From Clostridia bacterium (GTDB taxonomy: Bacteria > Bacillota > Clostridia > Oscillospirales > CAG-272), in the NCBI GenBank assembly GCA_017625065.1, contig JAGALS010000012.1, positions 1-34,990 of the forward strand: 34,990 nt of DNA. Direction: 5' to 3'. How positions within the stretch are numbered: the first letter of the stretch is position 1; every line of letters starts with the position of its first letter. Below the pieces are notes generated by a model. It saw only the letters and a list, made by a program, of their open reading frames with translations. It had not been told where the DNA came from and did no database searches. Below are positions 7,698-15,002 of the stretch, one piece after another. Made by a program: the position numbers and the translations under genes.

Positions 7698-7713
7698 CCT
7701 GTCACTCCGACCA
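7698..7713 (+). repeat. Second copy of the tRNA-Pro 3' tail
   Basis: Sixteen bases, CCTGTCACTCCGACCA, identical to 6089-6104 (end of the T stem, acceptor strand, discriminator and CCA). The T arm just before it is only loosely similar, and no anticodon arm or D arm is visible. As in the first copy, a strong terminator follows at once. The direct repeat brackets about 1.6 kb containing the GH63-like gene. Confidence 0.6.
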
Positions 7714-7752
7714 AAACCCAAGGGGGCAAGCGCGCTTGCCCCCTTGGGTTTT
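7713..7752. terminator. Bidirectional terminator, perfect 40-nt palindrome
   Basis: 20-bp perfect arms (7713-7732 with 7733-7752), A-run on the left and T-run on the right. It can end transcription after the tRNA-like tail on the plus strand and after the large glycosidase-like gene on the minus strand, whose stop is 15 nt away. Confidence 0.85.
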
Positions 7753-7766
7753 TATGTTAAAAAGCT

Positions 7767-9731
7767 TTATAAATCTTTCTTTTCAAAGCCTTTTTTGAAG
7801 AGTGCGGAAAGGGCAGAAAGGCGGAACGCCGCGGGCCACGCCACCAGCCAGTCGTTGAGCTTGCCGCGCGGATCGCCTTGCTTGAAGCCCCAATGGCAGT
7901 GGAAGATCGCCTCGTTCTGGCTGCCGATCGGGCGCTTTTTGCCGTGGATGGTCAGCTCCCCGTCGCCGATGCACTGCAGGATCGCGTGAAACATCGTGTC
8001 ACCAAGGCGCTTGAAGGTTTCATCACCTGTGATCTCGGCAAGCTCCCAGAAATAGGGAACGGCAAGCCCCGCATACGGGTCAAGGTGGTGGTGTTGGGCG
8101 GAAACCGAGGTGAGCCCTCGGATCCTCACGCCAAAGCGAGCGACGTCGCACTCGGAAGGGTAGATCGGATCGTAATAAAACATCCACGAGGCAAAGTAAT
8201 ACGCTGCTTTTTTGCCGTATTCCTTGTAAATTTCTTTGCCTGTGAGCTTGTGGAGCAGTACTGCGCTGATGAGGAAGGGGATCGAGGTCTCCTTGTCGAC
8301 ACAGCAGGTGTCAAGCGCGCCCGCGGTGCAGCAGAAGGCGTCAAGGTCGCGCTCTACGTAAAATTGCATTGCCCGCTCGGCGGTGTCAAGATATTTTTGC
8401 CTGCCTGTCAGCTCATAAGCCTTTGCAAGCGCGGGGATGATAAATGCGCCGACCGTGCCGCTTTGGTCAAGGCAGGTGCCGTCGTGCCGCCACTTTTTGC
8501 CAAAGCCGTATGTGGGGGAGTCGTGCTTGCAGAAAAAGTCGCAAAGCCCAAGGCCCGCCTGCAGGTATGCGGGCTTGTCGATGCCCGCATCGTTGAGTGT
8601 CTTCCACGTCCGCAGAAATTCGTACGCGCCATACCCCATATTACAGGTGTCGGATGCGGTATTTTCGACGTTGTCACAGTAGCGCAGCTGCGAGAGCAAA
8701 AGCCCGTTCGGTGCAACGCCGTATTTTGCTCTTGTGTCAAGAATTTCAAGCGCCGTATGCAGATTTTCGGTGTTTTTGTTTTGTAAATAGTCCTCAATGA
8801 ACATTCTGCAAAACAGAATATTCTGCCCGCACCACGCAAGCTCAAAGCAGTTGTCACCGCGGTGCACGAATTCGCCATCTTCATTTAATTTGAATCCGAT
8901 GATAAAGCCCTTTTTGCCGTTGTAATCGCTGATCAGACTTTTTGCAAAGGTGATGCTGTCGCTCCAGAGCTTTTCCAGCGACGGGAGCTTGCGCGCATCC
9001 TTTTCGGGAAAGAGCGTGAGCGCCGCGTCAAGTGTGTCGCAAATGCCGTAATTTTTCCATTTTGGTGTTGAGAGCAGCACGTAGATGCCGACCTCAAAGC
9101 GCTCGCCCGCGGCAAGCGTGATCGAGTCGTCGAAGGCATCCCCGTAGGTGTCGCGGTCGATGTAAGATACGGGGGATTCAAAGGCGGGGTGCAAAAGCTC
9201 CTGATGATACGTGCCGTCCGCATCCTTCCAGATGCTGCACGAGGAAACAAGAGAGCGTTCGTTTTCCCCCGATGCGAAAAGCGAGAGGGCGTGTGCGGCA
9301 TTTTCGGTCAAGGTGCAAGCGGGGATCGAAACGCGGTCGTAGGCGAACACCCACTTTTTTCCATCGCGCTCCAGCCCCTTTGGCTCTTTGCCTGCGCCGA
9401 AAGGATTGCCGTTGACGCTCACACACGGGATCAGGAATTTTTGCACGTCAAAGCACGCGGCAACGCGAAAGACGGTCTTGATGCTTCTTTCGTGCGGCGC
9501 GGTGTTTTCCCAAATTCTTTTGATGTAAAAAAGCCCGTCCTTTTCGCGTTTTACCGATACCGTTATGCGGTCAAATGCGCCTTGATAGAGCCAAGTGTCG
9601 CCTTTTTGCGACACGGGTGAGAGGGCTTGCTCCGCGCCGTTCTCGATCACGCAGGGCGGCTCGATGTGCGCGATCGCACCCGCGCTTTTGTCGGAGATCC
9701 GATAGGCGTTATCACGATAGGTCAAGAACAT
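7767..9731 (-). CDS. Six-hairpin glycosidase-like protein, specificity unknown
   Basis: A 654-aa protein without signal peptide. The first 220-250 residues look like a beta-sandwich domain. The rest is a series of paired helices with conserved-looking aromatic and acidic patches, typical of the six-hairpin (alpha/alpha)6 glycosidase superfamily: WCGQNILF, YGAYEFLRTWKTL, KWRHDGTCLDQSG, AGALDTCCVDKET and SAQHHHLDPYAG. No specific GH family could be assigned, and the catalytic residues are not certain. The ATG at 9731 was chosen because AAAGGAG lies 7 nt upstream and the promoter at 9766-9794 lies before it; a 50-residue upstream extension would cross that promoter. Inference: intracellular breakdown of an oligosaccharide or glycan, perhaps together with the GH63-like enzyme. 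Confidence 0.72.
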   Translation of the reverse strand: MFLTYRDNAYRISDKSAGAIAHIEPPCVIENGAEQALSPVSQKGDTWLYQGAFDRITVSVKREKDGLFYIKRIWENTAPHERSIKTVFRVAACFDVQKFLIPCVSVNGNPFGAGKEPKGLERDGKKWVFAYDRVSIPACTLTENAAHALSLFASGENERSLVSSCSIWKDADGTYHQELLHPAFESPVSYIDRDTYGDAFDDSITLAAGERFEVGIYVLLSTPKWKNYGICDTLDAALTLFPEKDARKLPSLEKLWSDSITFAKSLISDYNGKKGFIIGFKLNEDGEFVHRGDNCFELAWCGQNILFCRMFIEDYLQNKNTENLHTALEILDTRAKYGVAPNGLLLSQLRYCDNVENTASDTCNMGYGAYEFLRTWKTLNDAGIDKPAYLQAGLGLCDFFCKHDSPTYGFGKKWRHDGTCLDQSGTVGAFIIPALAKAYELTGRQKYLDTAERAMQFYVERDLDAFCCTAGALDTCCVDKETSIPFLISAVLLHKLTGKEIYKEYGKKAAYYFASWMFYYDPIYPSECDVARFGVRIRGLTSVSAQHHHLDPYAGLAVPYFWELAEITGDETFKRLGDTMFHAILQCIGDGELTIHGKKRPIGSQNEAIFHCHWGFKQGDPRGKLNDWLVAWPAAFRLSALSALFKKGFEKKDL

Positions 9732-9765
9732 AGCAGCTCTCCTTTGCGGTGAATATTCTGCTTGT

Positions 9766-9794
9766 ATTATAGCATAGTGTTTTGTGACTTTCAA
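9766..9794 (-). promoter_or_regulatory. Promoter of the six-hairpin glycosidase-like gene
   Basis: On the minus strand TTGAAA (9789-9794), 17-bp spacer, TATAAT (9766-9771), about 35 nt before the start codon. It is back to back with the promoter at 9836-9864. Confidence 0.75.
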
Positions 9795-9835
9795 CTGTAT
9801 TTTGTAGCCTTTGGGTGAGTGCTTGGAGAGATGTG

Positions 9836-9864
9836 TTGACAGCCTTTTAAAAATATGGTAAAAT
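9836..9864 (+). promoter_or_regulatory. Promoter of the unrecognised gene at 9909
   Basis: TTGACA (9836-9841), 17-bp spacer, TAAAAT (9859-9864); predicted transcript start near 9871. This excludes the in-frame ATG at 9855 as a start codon. Confidence 0.75.
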
Positions 9865-9908
9865 ATATACGGACTCGACAAGAGTTACTCTACAATGCCC
9901 ATTTTTTA

Positions 9909-10640
9909 ATGGTGCGTGCCCGTTATGGCACAGGTGTTTTTTTGAAGTTAAATCAGAGAATTTGCGAGATCAGAGTAAGACTGACTCCCATCGGCGCGGA
10001 CTTCATGCAAGTCCACTTCAGAATAGGCGGTGACAACCACTATTTCTATCCGAGCTGCGTTATGGGGGATCAGTTTTCTTCTTTTTTAACGGCGGTCTAC
10101 TGTCTTTACAATGAGGGATATGACTACCATCAGCTGCATATGCGACAATGGAAAAGAAGATATGGGTGTGAGTTTCAAGCTCCAAGCAAGGAAAACGGCG
10201 ATCGTTATTTCAGATCCATCCCCATTTTGTGGGATGAAGAGGGGCGTACGATCGACGTGACCCTTTCCCGTTATTGCGCGAAAGGTGATTGCTTTTCGAT
10301 CGTGCCCGAAGGGTTACCCGATCCGATCAACGTGGAATTTTCCTATAATAAAGGTGTTTTTCGATATACGGTTGATGGACGGGATCTGTGCTATGCCATA
10401 GCAAGGGGATATACAGAGGCACTCAAAAAATACGGCTTTCAAGGTTATCTTCGCTCGACCGGTATGCAATACATAGGAGATACATTTGAGATGGAAGAGC
10501 TTTTGTTCGTTAAGGCGTATGCGCTGAACGCGATGGAGGCAAGGGAGCTGAAAACGGCGTGGGAGCATCCAAGAGGCTGGATGGGTGCGCAGGCATCCTC
10601 CTTTGAGCAGGAGCTTGAGCTTTTGCTTTTTGATATGTGA
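9909..10640 (+). CDS. Unrecognised protein (about 243 aa)
   Basis: Function not recognised. The product is soluble, with no signal peptide or membrane segment, rich in aromatic residues and probably mixed alpha/beta (for example a stretch FRIGGDNHYFYPSCVMGDQ and a C-terminal acidic helix). An in-frame ATG at 9855 overlaps the -10 box of the promoter, so the start must be later. ATG 9909 is the first usable one, but no clear ribosome binding site precedes it, and starts at the TTG near 9939 or the ATG at 10005 are possible. It is the only gene under its promoter; the next gene has its own promoter 34 nt after this stop codon. Confidence 0.6.
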   Translation: MVRARYGTGVFLKLNQRICEIRVRLTPIGADFMQVHFRIGGDNHYFYPSCVMGDQFSSFLTAVYCLYNEGYDYHQLHMRQWKRRYGCEFQAPSKENGDRYFRSIPILWDEEGRTIDVTLSRYCAKGDCFSIVPEGLPDPINVEFSYNKGVFRYTVDGRDLCYAIARGYTEALKKYGFQGYLRSTGMQYIGDTFEMEELLFVKAYALNAMEARELKTAWEHPRGWMGAQASSFEQELELLLFDM

Positions 10641-10673
10641 AGGCAATATGCGTGATTTTGACGGCAAAGCCTC

Positions 10674-10702
10674 TTGCGCGTAGCGCAAAAATGTGGTATA
10701 CT
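10674..10702 (+). promoter_or_regulatory. Promoter of the membrane-anchored protein gene
   Basis: TTGCGC (10674-10679), 17-bp spacer, TATACT (10697-10702), 31 nt before the start codon at 10734. Confidence 0.6.
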
Positions 10703-10733
10703 AAACGCGAAAATGCCGCAAGGGAGTGGTTGG

Positions 10734-11315
10734 ATGCATTTTAAGGATATGAAATGGTATATGAAGGCGCTGATGGGCTTGCTTGTTTTGCTGCTCTTTC
10801 CCGTTTTGCTGCTTTTGATCATCGCCACGCTGGCGATCACGATCCTCTTTCCGTTGTTTGAGATCCCTTATTATAAAAGGTCGGTCTATCACCGCGCGTT
10901 CGGCGAAAAATACTCGTTTTTCATCACCCGTACCCCGCGATATCAGATCTTTCGCAGGCTTCGCAGGTACCGTCCCGACGTGGCGTTTCCGCCTGCGGGT
11001 GACGACCGCTTCCACTGCTTTACGGTGGGCGATACCCTTGTTTTGTTTGGTATGTTTGACCGCTTTGTGTTCGACAGCGACACGGGCGAGTGGTGTGCCG
11101 CGATGTCCGAAAGCGACGAGCCGCGGCCGCTTGCCGAGGCAATCGCCGAGTACCCGTTTTTGCCCGATGGTACAAAATACCCCACAACGGGTGTGAAAAT
11201 TCTTGCCAGCACATCGCTTTTTTATGAGGAAAACATCCACCGCGCGTACGCCGACCCGCGTTTTGTGATCTGCAAAAGCAAAAAGGATCTGAAGAAAAAG
11301 CTGCTTTCGCTGTAA
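10734..11315 (+). CDS. Unrecognised membrane-anchored protein (193 aa)
   Basis: Family not recognised. A long hydrophobic stretch (about residues 10-37, many Leu and Ile) near the N-terminus forms one or two closely spaced membrane helices. It is followed by a basic stretch and a soluble domain of about 140 residues that ends in a Lys-rich tail (KSKKDLKKKLLSL). By the positive-inside rule the soluble part is probably cytoplasmic. The ATG at 10734 follows AGGGAG by 7 nt and lies after the promoter; an in-frame upstream start would fall inside the promoter. A strong terminator at 11376-11416 closes this single-gene unit. Confidence 0.65.
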   Translation: MHFKDMKWYMKALMGLLVLLLFPVLLLLIIATLAITILFPLFEIPYYKRSVYHRAFGEKYSFFITRTPRYQIFRRLRRYRPDVAFPPAGDDRFHCFTVGDTLVLFGMFDRFVFDSDTGEWCAAMSESDEPRPLAEAIAEYPFLPDGTKYPTTGVKILASTSLFYEENIHRAYADPRFVICKSKKDLKKKLLSL

Positions 11316-11375
11316 ACAAAAGCATACATCTATATGCTTTCAATAACAGAAAATCTGTAACGATCGTTTTATCCA

Positions 11376-11416
11376 AAAAAGAGTTGCCTCGATCACAAAA
11401 TTGAGCAACTCTTTTT
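11376..11416 (+). terminator. Intrinsic terminator, A-run/T-run hairpin
   Basis: 12-bp perfect stem (11376-11387 with 11405-11416) with A-run before and T-run after, so it can work on both strands. Confidence 0.85.
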
Positions 11417-11430
11417 CTTTTATTATATCG

Positions 11431-11505
11431 ACTACTCATCCACCGCAAACGGTCCCCCTTCCCTTGTGAGGGAAGGTGGCAGGCGTAGCCTGACGGATGA
11501 GTAGT
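11431..11505. repeat. 75-bp intergenic repeat with 11-bp terminal inverted repeats
   Basis: Begins ACTACTCATCC (11431-11441) and ends with its exact complement (11495-11505). Inside are an inner AAGGGAAGG-type palindrome and a GGCAGGCGTAGCC hairpin. The same ends and inner motif recur at 18336-18529, so this is a dispersed, non-coding, MITE- or REP-like family. Confidence 0.7.
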
Positions 11506-11553
11506 TTCTTGCGGATTTTCACATTATTCCGCGGATATGTACTTGGCGAATTT

Positions 11554-11592
11554 AAAGTGGCTGCCTCGATTCAAAGAGGCAGCCACTTTTTT
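11554..11592. terminator. Intrinsic terminator downstream of cotJC (bidirectional)
   Basis: 14-bp perfect stem (11554-11567 with 11576-11589) with an 8-nt loop, then T residues on the plus strand. It is 45 nt past the cotJC stop on the minus strand. Confidence 0.75.
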
Positions 11593-11636
11593 GTGTGGAT
11601 TTAATTTTTTCTGCGTGAATGCTCTAGCTTTGCTTC

Positions 11637-12233
11637 TTATTTGTCGTAAGAGGGGTTGAAGGCGTAGAAATTTTTGCTGTCCAAGTTGTCCTGCGCGATG
11701 CGGAGCGCATCGCCGAAGCGCTGGTAGTGCACAAGCTCGCGCTGGCGCAGATACTTGATGGGGTCGCGCACGTCGGGATCGTCCACCATACGCAGGATAT
11801 TGTCGTAGGTCACGCGCGCCTTCTGCTCGGCAGCAAGATCCTCGTTGAGGTCGGCGATGACGTCGCCCTTGACGCCGACGTACTTCATATCAAAGGGCAC
11901 GCCCGACGCCGCCACGGGGTAAAGCCCCGTCGTGTGGTCGACGAAATAGATATCCATTCCCGCTTTTTTGATCTCCTCGGGCGAAAGGCCTTGGGTCAGC
12001 TGATAGAGGATCGCGCCGATCATCTCCAGATGCGCGAGCTCCTCGGTGCCGACGTCCGTTAAGATGCCGCGCACCTTGTCATAGGGCATCGAATAGCGCT
12101 GATGCAGATAGCGCATCGAGGCGGCAAGCTCGCCGTCGGGGCCGCCGAGCTGGCTGATGATGATCTTGGCGTAGTTCGCGTTCGGGTTCTTGATCTTAAC
12201 GGGATATTGCAGCTTTTTGTCATAGGTCCACAT
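11637..12233 (-). CDS. cotJC: CotJC, spore coat manganese-catalase-like protein
   Basis: A 198-aa ferritin-like four-helix protein of the CotJC / manganese catalase family, a component of the inner spore coat. The expected dimanganese ligands are in place: Glu35, Glu65 with His68 (TEELAHLE), Glu136 and His169 (RELVHYQRF). An active dimetal centre that removes peroxide is therefore plausible. It is the last gene of cotJABC; the cotJB stop is 3 nt upstream of its ATG and AGGAGG sits within the cotJB end. In Bacillus cotJ is transcribed in the mother cell under sigma-E. The gene is good evidence that the organism makes endospores. Confidence 0.95.
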   Translation of the reverse strand: MWTYDKKLQYPVKIKNPNANYAKIIISQLGGPDGELAASMRYLHQRYSMPYDKVRGILTDVGTEELAHLEMIGAILYQLTQGLSPEEIKKAGMDIYFVDHTTGLYPVAASGVPFDMKYVGVKGDVIADLNEDLAAEQKARVTYDNILRMVDDPDVRDPIKYLRQRELVHYQRFGDALRIAQDNLDSKNFYAFNPSYDK

Positions 12234-12236
12234 AAC

Positions 12237-12509
12237 TCAGTTGCCCTCCTTTTCCCAGGGCCAAGGGCCGTCGACCCATTCCCATTTTTGGTCGTTGTGG
12301 TTGCTATAGATCGTCAACGGTCCGAATTTTTCTTCAAATTCGGCCTTCAGCATATGGGCGATCTTGTGATGCTCCTGGTAGTATTTCATCGCCTTTTTGT
12401 TGTTCGGATAGGCATCCAGATAGAGCGCGACCTCGTAGAGCGCGAAGTCCTCCGCCTGGATCTTGTGCAAGAGCGCGGAGCGCTCGTTCCAATTTACATT
12501 ATTGTTCAT
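12237..12509 (-). CDS. cotJB: CotJB, spore coat protein
   Basis: A 90-aa protein that matches the CotJB family: a short helical protein with the typical stretch EDFALYEVALYLDAYPNNKKAM-like (about 19-41) and a C-terminal WVDGPWPWEKEGN end, usual for the family. It is needed with CotJA and CotJC for coat assembly in Bacillus. Its ATG overlaps the cotJA stop by 4 nt (ATGA), so translation is probably coupled. Confidence 0.93.
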   Translation of the reverse strand: MNNNVNWNERSALLHKIQAEDFALYEVALYLDAYPNNKKAMKYYQEHHKIAHMLKAEFEEKFGPLTIYSNHNDQKWEWVDGPWPWEKEGN

Positions 12510-12730
12510 TTGAGCCTCCTTGCGCCGTAGAAAGGCTTTTCAAGCTCCATAAAGACGGTGCCGCGGCACAGCCCCTCCTCGGGGGAGTAGAGCCCCTGAA
12601 AGCTCTGGCAGGGCGAGTAGACCATGGCAAGCGATTTGCCCGTCAGGCACTGCTCAAACGAGCCGTCCGTGCCCTCAAGCGGACAGGTGCTGCCAAGCGG
12701 CGGCATCGGTTGGTTGTTGTTGTCGTACAC
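12506..12730 (-). CDS. cotJA: CotJA, spore coat associated protein
   Basis: A 74-aa protein with the CotJA hallmarks: LAMVYSPCQSFQGLYSPEEG in the middle, then GLCRGTVFMELEKPF. It starts at GTG 12730 with AGAAGGAG 9 nt upstream; the nearby upstream ATG is out of frame. First gene of cotJABC. An 18-bp palindrome (12756-12773) lies upstream of the ribosome binding site. No clear sigma-E promoter could be fixed by eye. Confidence 0.92.
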   Translation of the reverse strand: MYDNNNQPMPPLGSTCPLEGTDGSFEQCLTGKSLAMVYSPCQSFQGLYSPEEGLCRGTVFMELEKPFYGARRLK

Positions 12731-12755
12731 GTCGGTGATCTCCTTCTCATTTGGG

Positions 12756-12773
12756 TTGAGCGATATCGCTCAA
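12756..12773. promoter_or_regulatory. Perfect 18-bp palindrome in the cotJA leader
   Basis: TTGAGCGATATCGCTCAA, a perfect dyad about 12 nt upstream of the cotJA Shine-Dalgarno box. Its size and symmetry suit the operator of a dimeric regulator; the loop would be too tight for a good RNA hairpin. The regulator is unknown. Confidence 0.5.
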
Positions 12774-12890
12774 TGTCAGTATATGTCGAAAAAGCGGATT
12801 TGGGGATGTGAATTTAGCGCGCCGCGCCTGTGCGTGTGCGATTATATAATAATTTATTATAAAAAAAGATAGAAAATGCGCGAAAATCGC

Positions 12891-12919
12891 TTGACAAGCG
12901 AGTGGGTTTGTGGTATGAT
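12891..12919 (+). promoter_or_regulatory. Promoter of the purine cluster (purE leader)
   Basis: TTGACA (12891-12896), 17-bp spacer, TATGAT (12914-12919); predicted transcript start near 12926, just before the riboswitch aptamer. It is the only strong promoter seen for the 14-kb pur cluster. Confidence 0.85.
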
Positions 12920-12938
12920 AATAACGCAATTGAAAAGA

Positions 12939-13056
12939 CTCCTGCAACTGACGGAAAACGTGGACTGACCACGGTGGAGCAGGGGATCTGGCGGGCCGTG
13001 CCCGCGCCGACCGTCTGGGCACACTAACCGTTTCTGGGTTCAGTGCGCCTTTTTTC
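12939..13056 (+). ncRNA. ZTP (ZMP/ZTP, pfl-type) riboswitch with terminator
   Basis: Aptamer: P1 stem 12939-12945 with 12979-12985; between them the conserved ACTGACGG-type junction (12947-12954), the P2 hairpin CGTGG-ACTGA-CCACG (12959-12973) and GTGGAGC; then a GC-rich P3 hairpin (12991-12996 with 13000-13005) and the conserved 3' block ending TCTGGGC (13014-13020). The expression platform is an intrinsic terminator made of 13018-13029 pairing with 13037-13049, followed by six T. Its 5' arm takes over the GGC of the aptamer's TGGGC, so ligand binding should block the terminator and turn the genes on. ZTP riboswitches typically control purine and one-carbon genes, which fits purE downstream. 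Confidence 0.85.
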
Positions 13057-13167
13057 ATTGAACGCACGGCATTTTCTGTGCCGTTTTACTGTGAATTTAA
13101 ACTAAAAGTGCATTGATCGCTAATGATTGTTCAAAACACTCGCAAAAAATTGTTGGGAGCTAAATCA

Positions 13168-13260
13168 GCCTCTCCTGTTGGGAGAGGTGGCGGTGTAGCC
13201 GACGCAGAGGCCCCCTCTCACCTGCCTCTCGGCAGGAGCTCTCCCCCAAGGGAGAGCCTT
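13168..13260. repeat. GC-rich intergenic repeat between riboswitch and purE
   Basis: Several overlapping palindromes of the type CTCTCC...GGAGAG and GCCTCTCGGCAGG, with the GGTGGCGGTGTAGCCGACG motif that recurs in similar form at 13871-13890. Non-coding, REP-like. It lies in the purE leader after the terminator. Confidence 0.55.
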
Positions 13261-13329
13261 GGAATTACACAAGCACAGGCTACCATCAATGAGATTTATC
13301 TTGATTAAGTTATGAGGAGGGGAAGAAAC

Positions 13330-13827
13330 ATGAGTAAAAAAGTTGGCATTCTGATGGGGAGCGACAGCGACCTGCCCATCGTCCGCAAAGCGACCGATAT
13401 TCTCGATGCGCTTGGCGTTTGTTATGAGGTACACGTTTATTCGGCGCACCGCACACCCGTTGAGGCTGCCGAGTTTTCGAAAAACGCGCGTGAAAACGGC
13501 TTTGGCGTGATGATCGCCTTTGCGGGGATGGCCGCCCATCTTGCGGGTGCCGTTGCCGCCAATACCACGCTGCCCGTGATCGGCGTGCCCTGCAAGTCCT
13601 CCAACCTTGACGGACTTGACGCGCTGCTTTCCACCGTGCAGATGCCCACGGGCATTCCCGTGGCGACGGTCGCCATCAACGGCGGCGGAAATGCCGCGCT
13701 GCTTGCGGCGCAGATCCTTGCCACCGAGGACGTGGCGCTTGCCGAGAAGCTGATCGCAAAAAGAGCCGCGGATGCCGCGAAGGTGCTGGAAAAAGATGCA
13801 GCCGTTGCGGCTGAATTGAATCGCTAA
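13330..13827 (+). CDS. purE: PurE, N5-CAIR mutase (AIR carboxylase catalytic subunit)
   Basis: A 165-aa protein with the PurE signature at the N-terminus ([13 protein letters not shown]) and SAHRTP, the loop with the catalytic His. PurE moves the carboxyl group in the step from AIR to CAIR. The length fits class I (bacterial) enzymes, which normally use the N5-CAIR made by PurK; no purK is in this window. The ATG at 13330 follows AGGAGGGG by 8 nt; an in-frame ATG at 13312 overlaps that box and is rejected. First gene after the ZTP riboswitch. Confidence 0.95.
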   Translation: MSKKVGILMGSDSDLPIVRKATDILDALGVCYEVHVYSAHRTPVEAAEFSKNARENGFGVMIAFAGMAAHLAGAVAANTTLPVIGVPCKSSNLDGLDALLSTVQMPTGIPVATVAINGGGNAALLAAQILATEDVALAEKLIAKRAADAAKVLEKDAAVAAELNR

Positions 13828-13853
13828 ATTGAGGTAAGCCATTGATTTTATTT

Positions 13854-14023
13854 GCCTTCCCCAGCGGGGAAGGTGGCGGCGAAGCCGACGGATGAGGAGA
13901 AGCCGGCTTGTGCTGTATAAAGTGGTGCTCTCCTCATCCACCACTATTGTGGTCCCCTGTGATGTTTGCATAGCAAACTCAACGTTGTCGCAATGCGACA
14001 ACAGCCTCCGGCTGGAGAAGGCG
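13854..14023. repeat. Intergenic repeat between purE and purC
   Basis: Contains GGATGAGGAGA (13890-13900) inverted at 13929-13939, CCTTCCCC-AGC-GGGGAAGG near the left end, a GTTGTCGCAATGCGACAAC hairpin and CAGCCTCCGGCTGGAG at the right end. Related in style to the GGATGAGTAGT family at 11431 and 18336. It fills nearly the whole purE-purC gap. Confidence 0.6.
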
Positions 14024-14073
14024 AAAAACACTGTATTCAAAATTTAACTTTTCACATAAAAGGAGAACAAACC

Positions 14074-14754
14074 ATGAAACTCGTTTACACCGGAAAGACC
14101 AAGGACGTATTTGCTCTGGACAACGGAAACTACCTGCTGAAATTCAAGGACGACTGCACCGGCAAGGACGGTGTGTTCGATCCCGGCGAAAATGCCGTGG
14201 GACTCACGATCGAGGGCGTTGGCGACGTCAACCTTCGTATGTCCATTTATTTCTTTGAAAAGATCAATGCCGCAGGCATTCTGACGCATTACGTCAGCGC
14301 TGACCTGAAGAACACCACCATGGAGGTCAAGCCTGCCAAGGTGTTCGGCAAGGGCTTGGAGGTCATCTGCCGCTATAAGGCAGTCGGCTCCTTCTATCGC
14401 CGCTATTCCGACTACTGCACCGAGGGGCAGGACCTGCCCGCTTACGTGGAGACCACCTTCAAGAACGACGCCAAGGGCGACCCGCTGGTCACCAAGGACG
14501 GTCTGGTGGATCTGGGCGTGATGACCGCAAAGCAGTATGACGATCTGAAGGCGATGACGCAGGCGATCACCAAGATCGTTGCCGACGACCTGAAGGCAAA
14601 GGGACTTGATATGTACGATATCAAGTTTGAGTTCGGCTACGACGCCGAGGGCAACGTGATGCTGATCGACGAGATCGCCTCGGGCAATATGCGTGTATAC
14701 AAGGATGGCGAGTATGTCGATCCCATGACGCTGAACAAACTCTTTTTCGCGTAA
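14074..14754 (+). CDS. purC: PurC, SAICAR synthetase
   Basis: A 226-aa phosphoribosylaminoimidazole-succinocarboxamide synthase, which joins aspartate to CAIR using ATP. Recognised by the N-terminal [36 protein letters not shown] and the C-terminal [14 protein letters not shown] and [13 protein letters not shown]. The Ser-Xaa-Arg of the usual DE(I/V)SPDxxR site is replaced here by ASGNMR. The length is close to the common 230-240 aa. AGGAG lies 9 nt before the ATG. PurC has a repeat element on either side, the right-hand one overlapping its stop codon. Confidence 0.95.
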   Translation: MKLVYTGKTKDVFALDNGNYLLKFKDDCTGKDGVFDPGENAVGLTIEGVGDVNLRMSIYFFEKINAAGILTHYVSADLKNTTMEVKPAKVFGKGLEVICRYKAVGSFYRRYSDYCTEGQDLPAYVETTFKNDAKGDPLVTKDGLVDLGVMTAKQYDDLKAMTQAITKIVADDLKAKGLDMYDIKFEFGYDAEGNVMLIDEIASGNMRVYKDGEYVDPMTLNKLFFA

Positions 14755-14856
14755 AAATCGCACATAGCGTCGTTGCTCCTCGCCTCAGCCCTCGACGATG
14801 GCAAACATCGCCTTCGGGTGTCGGCTCCGGTGCGCCTTGCTCTGCACGATTTTTAC
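14751..14856. repeat. Intergenic repeat after purC (copy 1 of a pair)
   Basis: 10-bp ends GTAAAAATCG (14751-14760) and complement (14847-14856), overlapping the purC stop codon. Inside it shares CGTTGCTCCTCGC (14771-14783) and CTCCGGTGCGCCTTGC (14825-14840) with the element after purN at 16665-16766. The A-run/T-run ends would let it act as a weak terminator. Confidence 0.65.
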
Positions 14857-15002
14857 TGCGAAAAGATTCGTAGCCGGTCAATGCGGCAAAAAGCGCCAAA
14901 AGGAATAAAACGATGAACGCCTTGCCCCGTTTCGGGGCAAGGCTACCTCTGTCTTTAGAAAAAAACAAAAATCACATAAAAACGCTGTAAAGGAGCGAAA
15001 AA

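Noticed and set aside
9855-9908. Longer N-terminus for the gene at 9909
   Set aside because: The ATG at 9855 lies in the promoter, upstream of the predicted transcript start.
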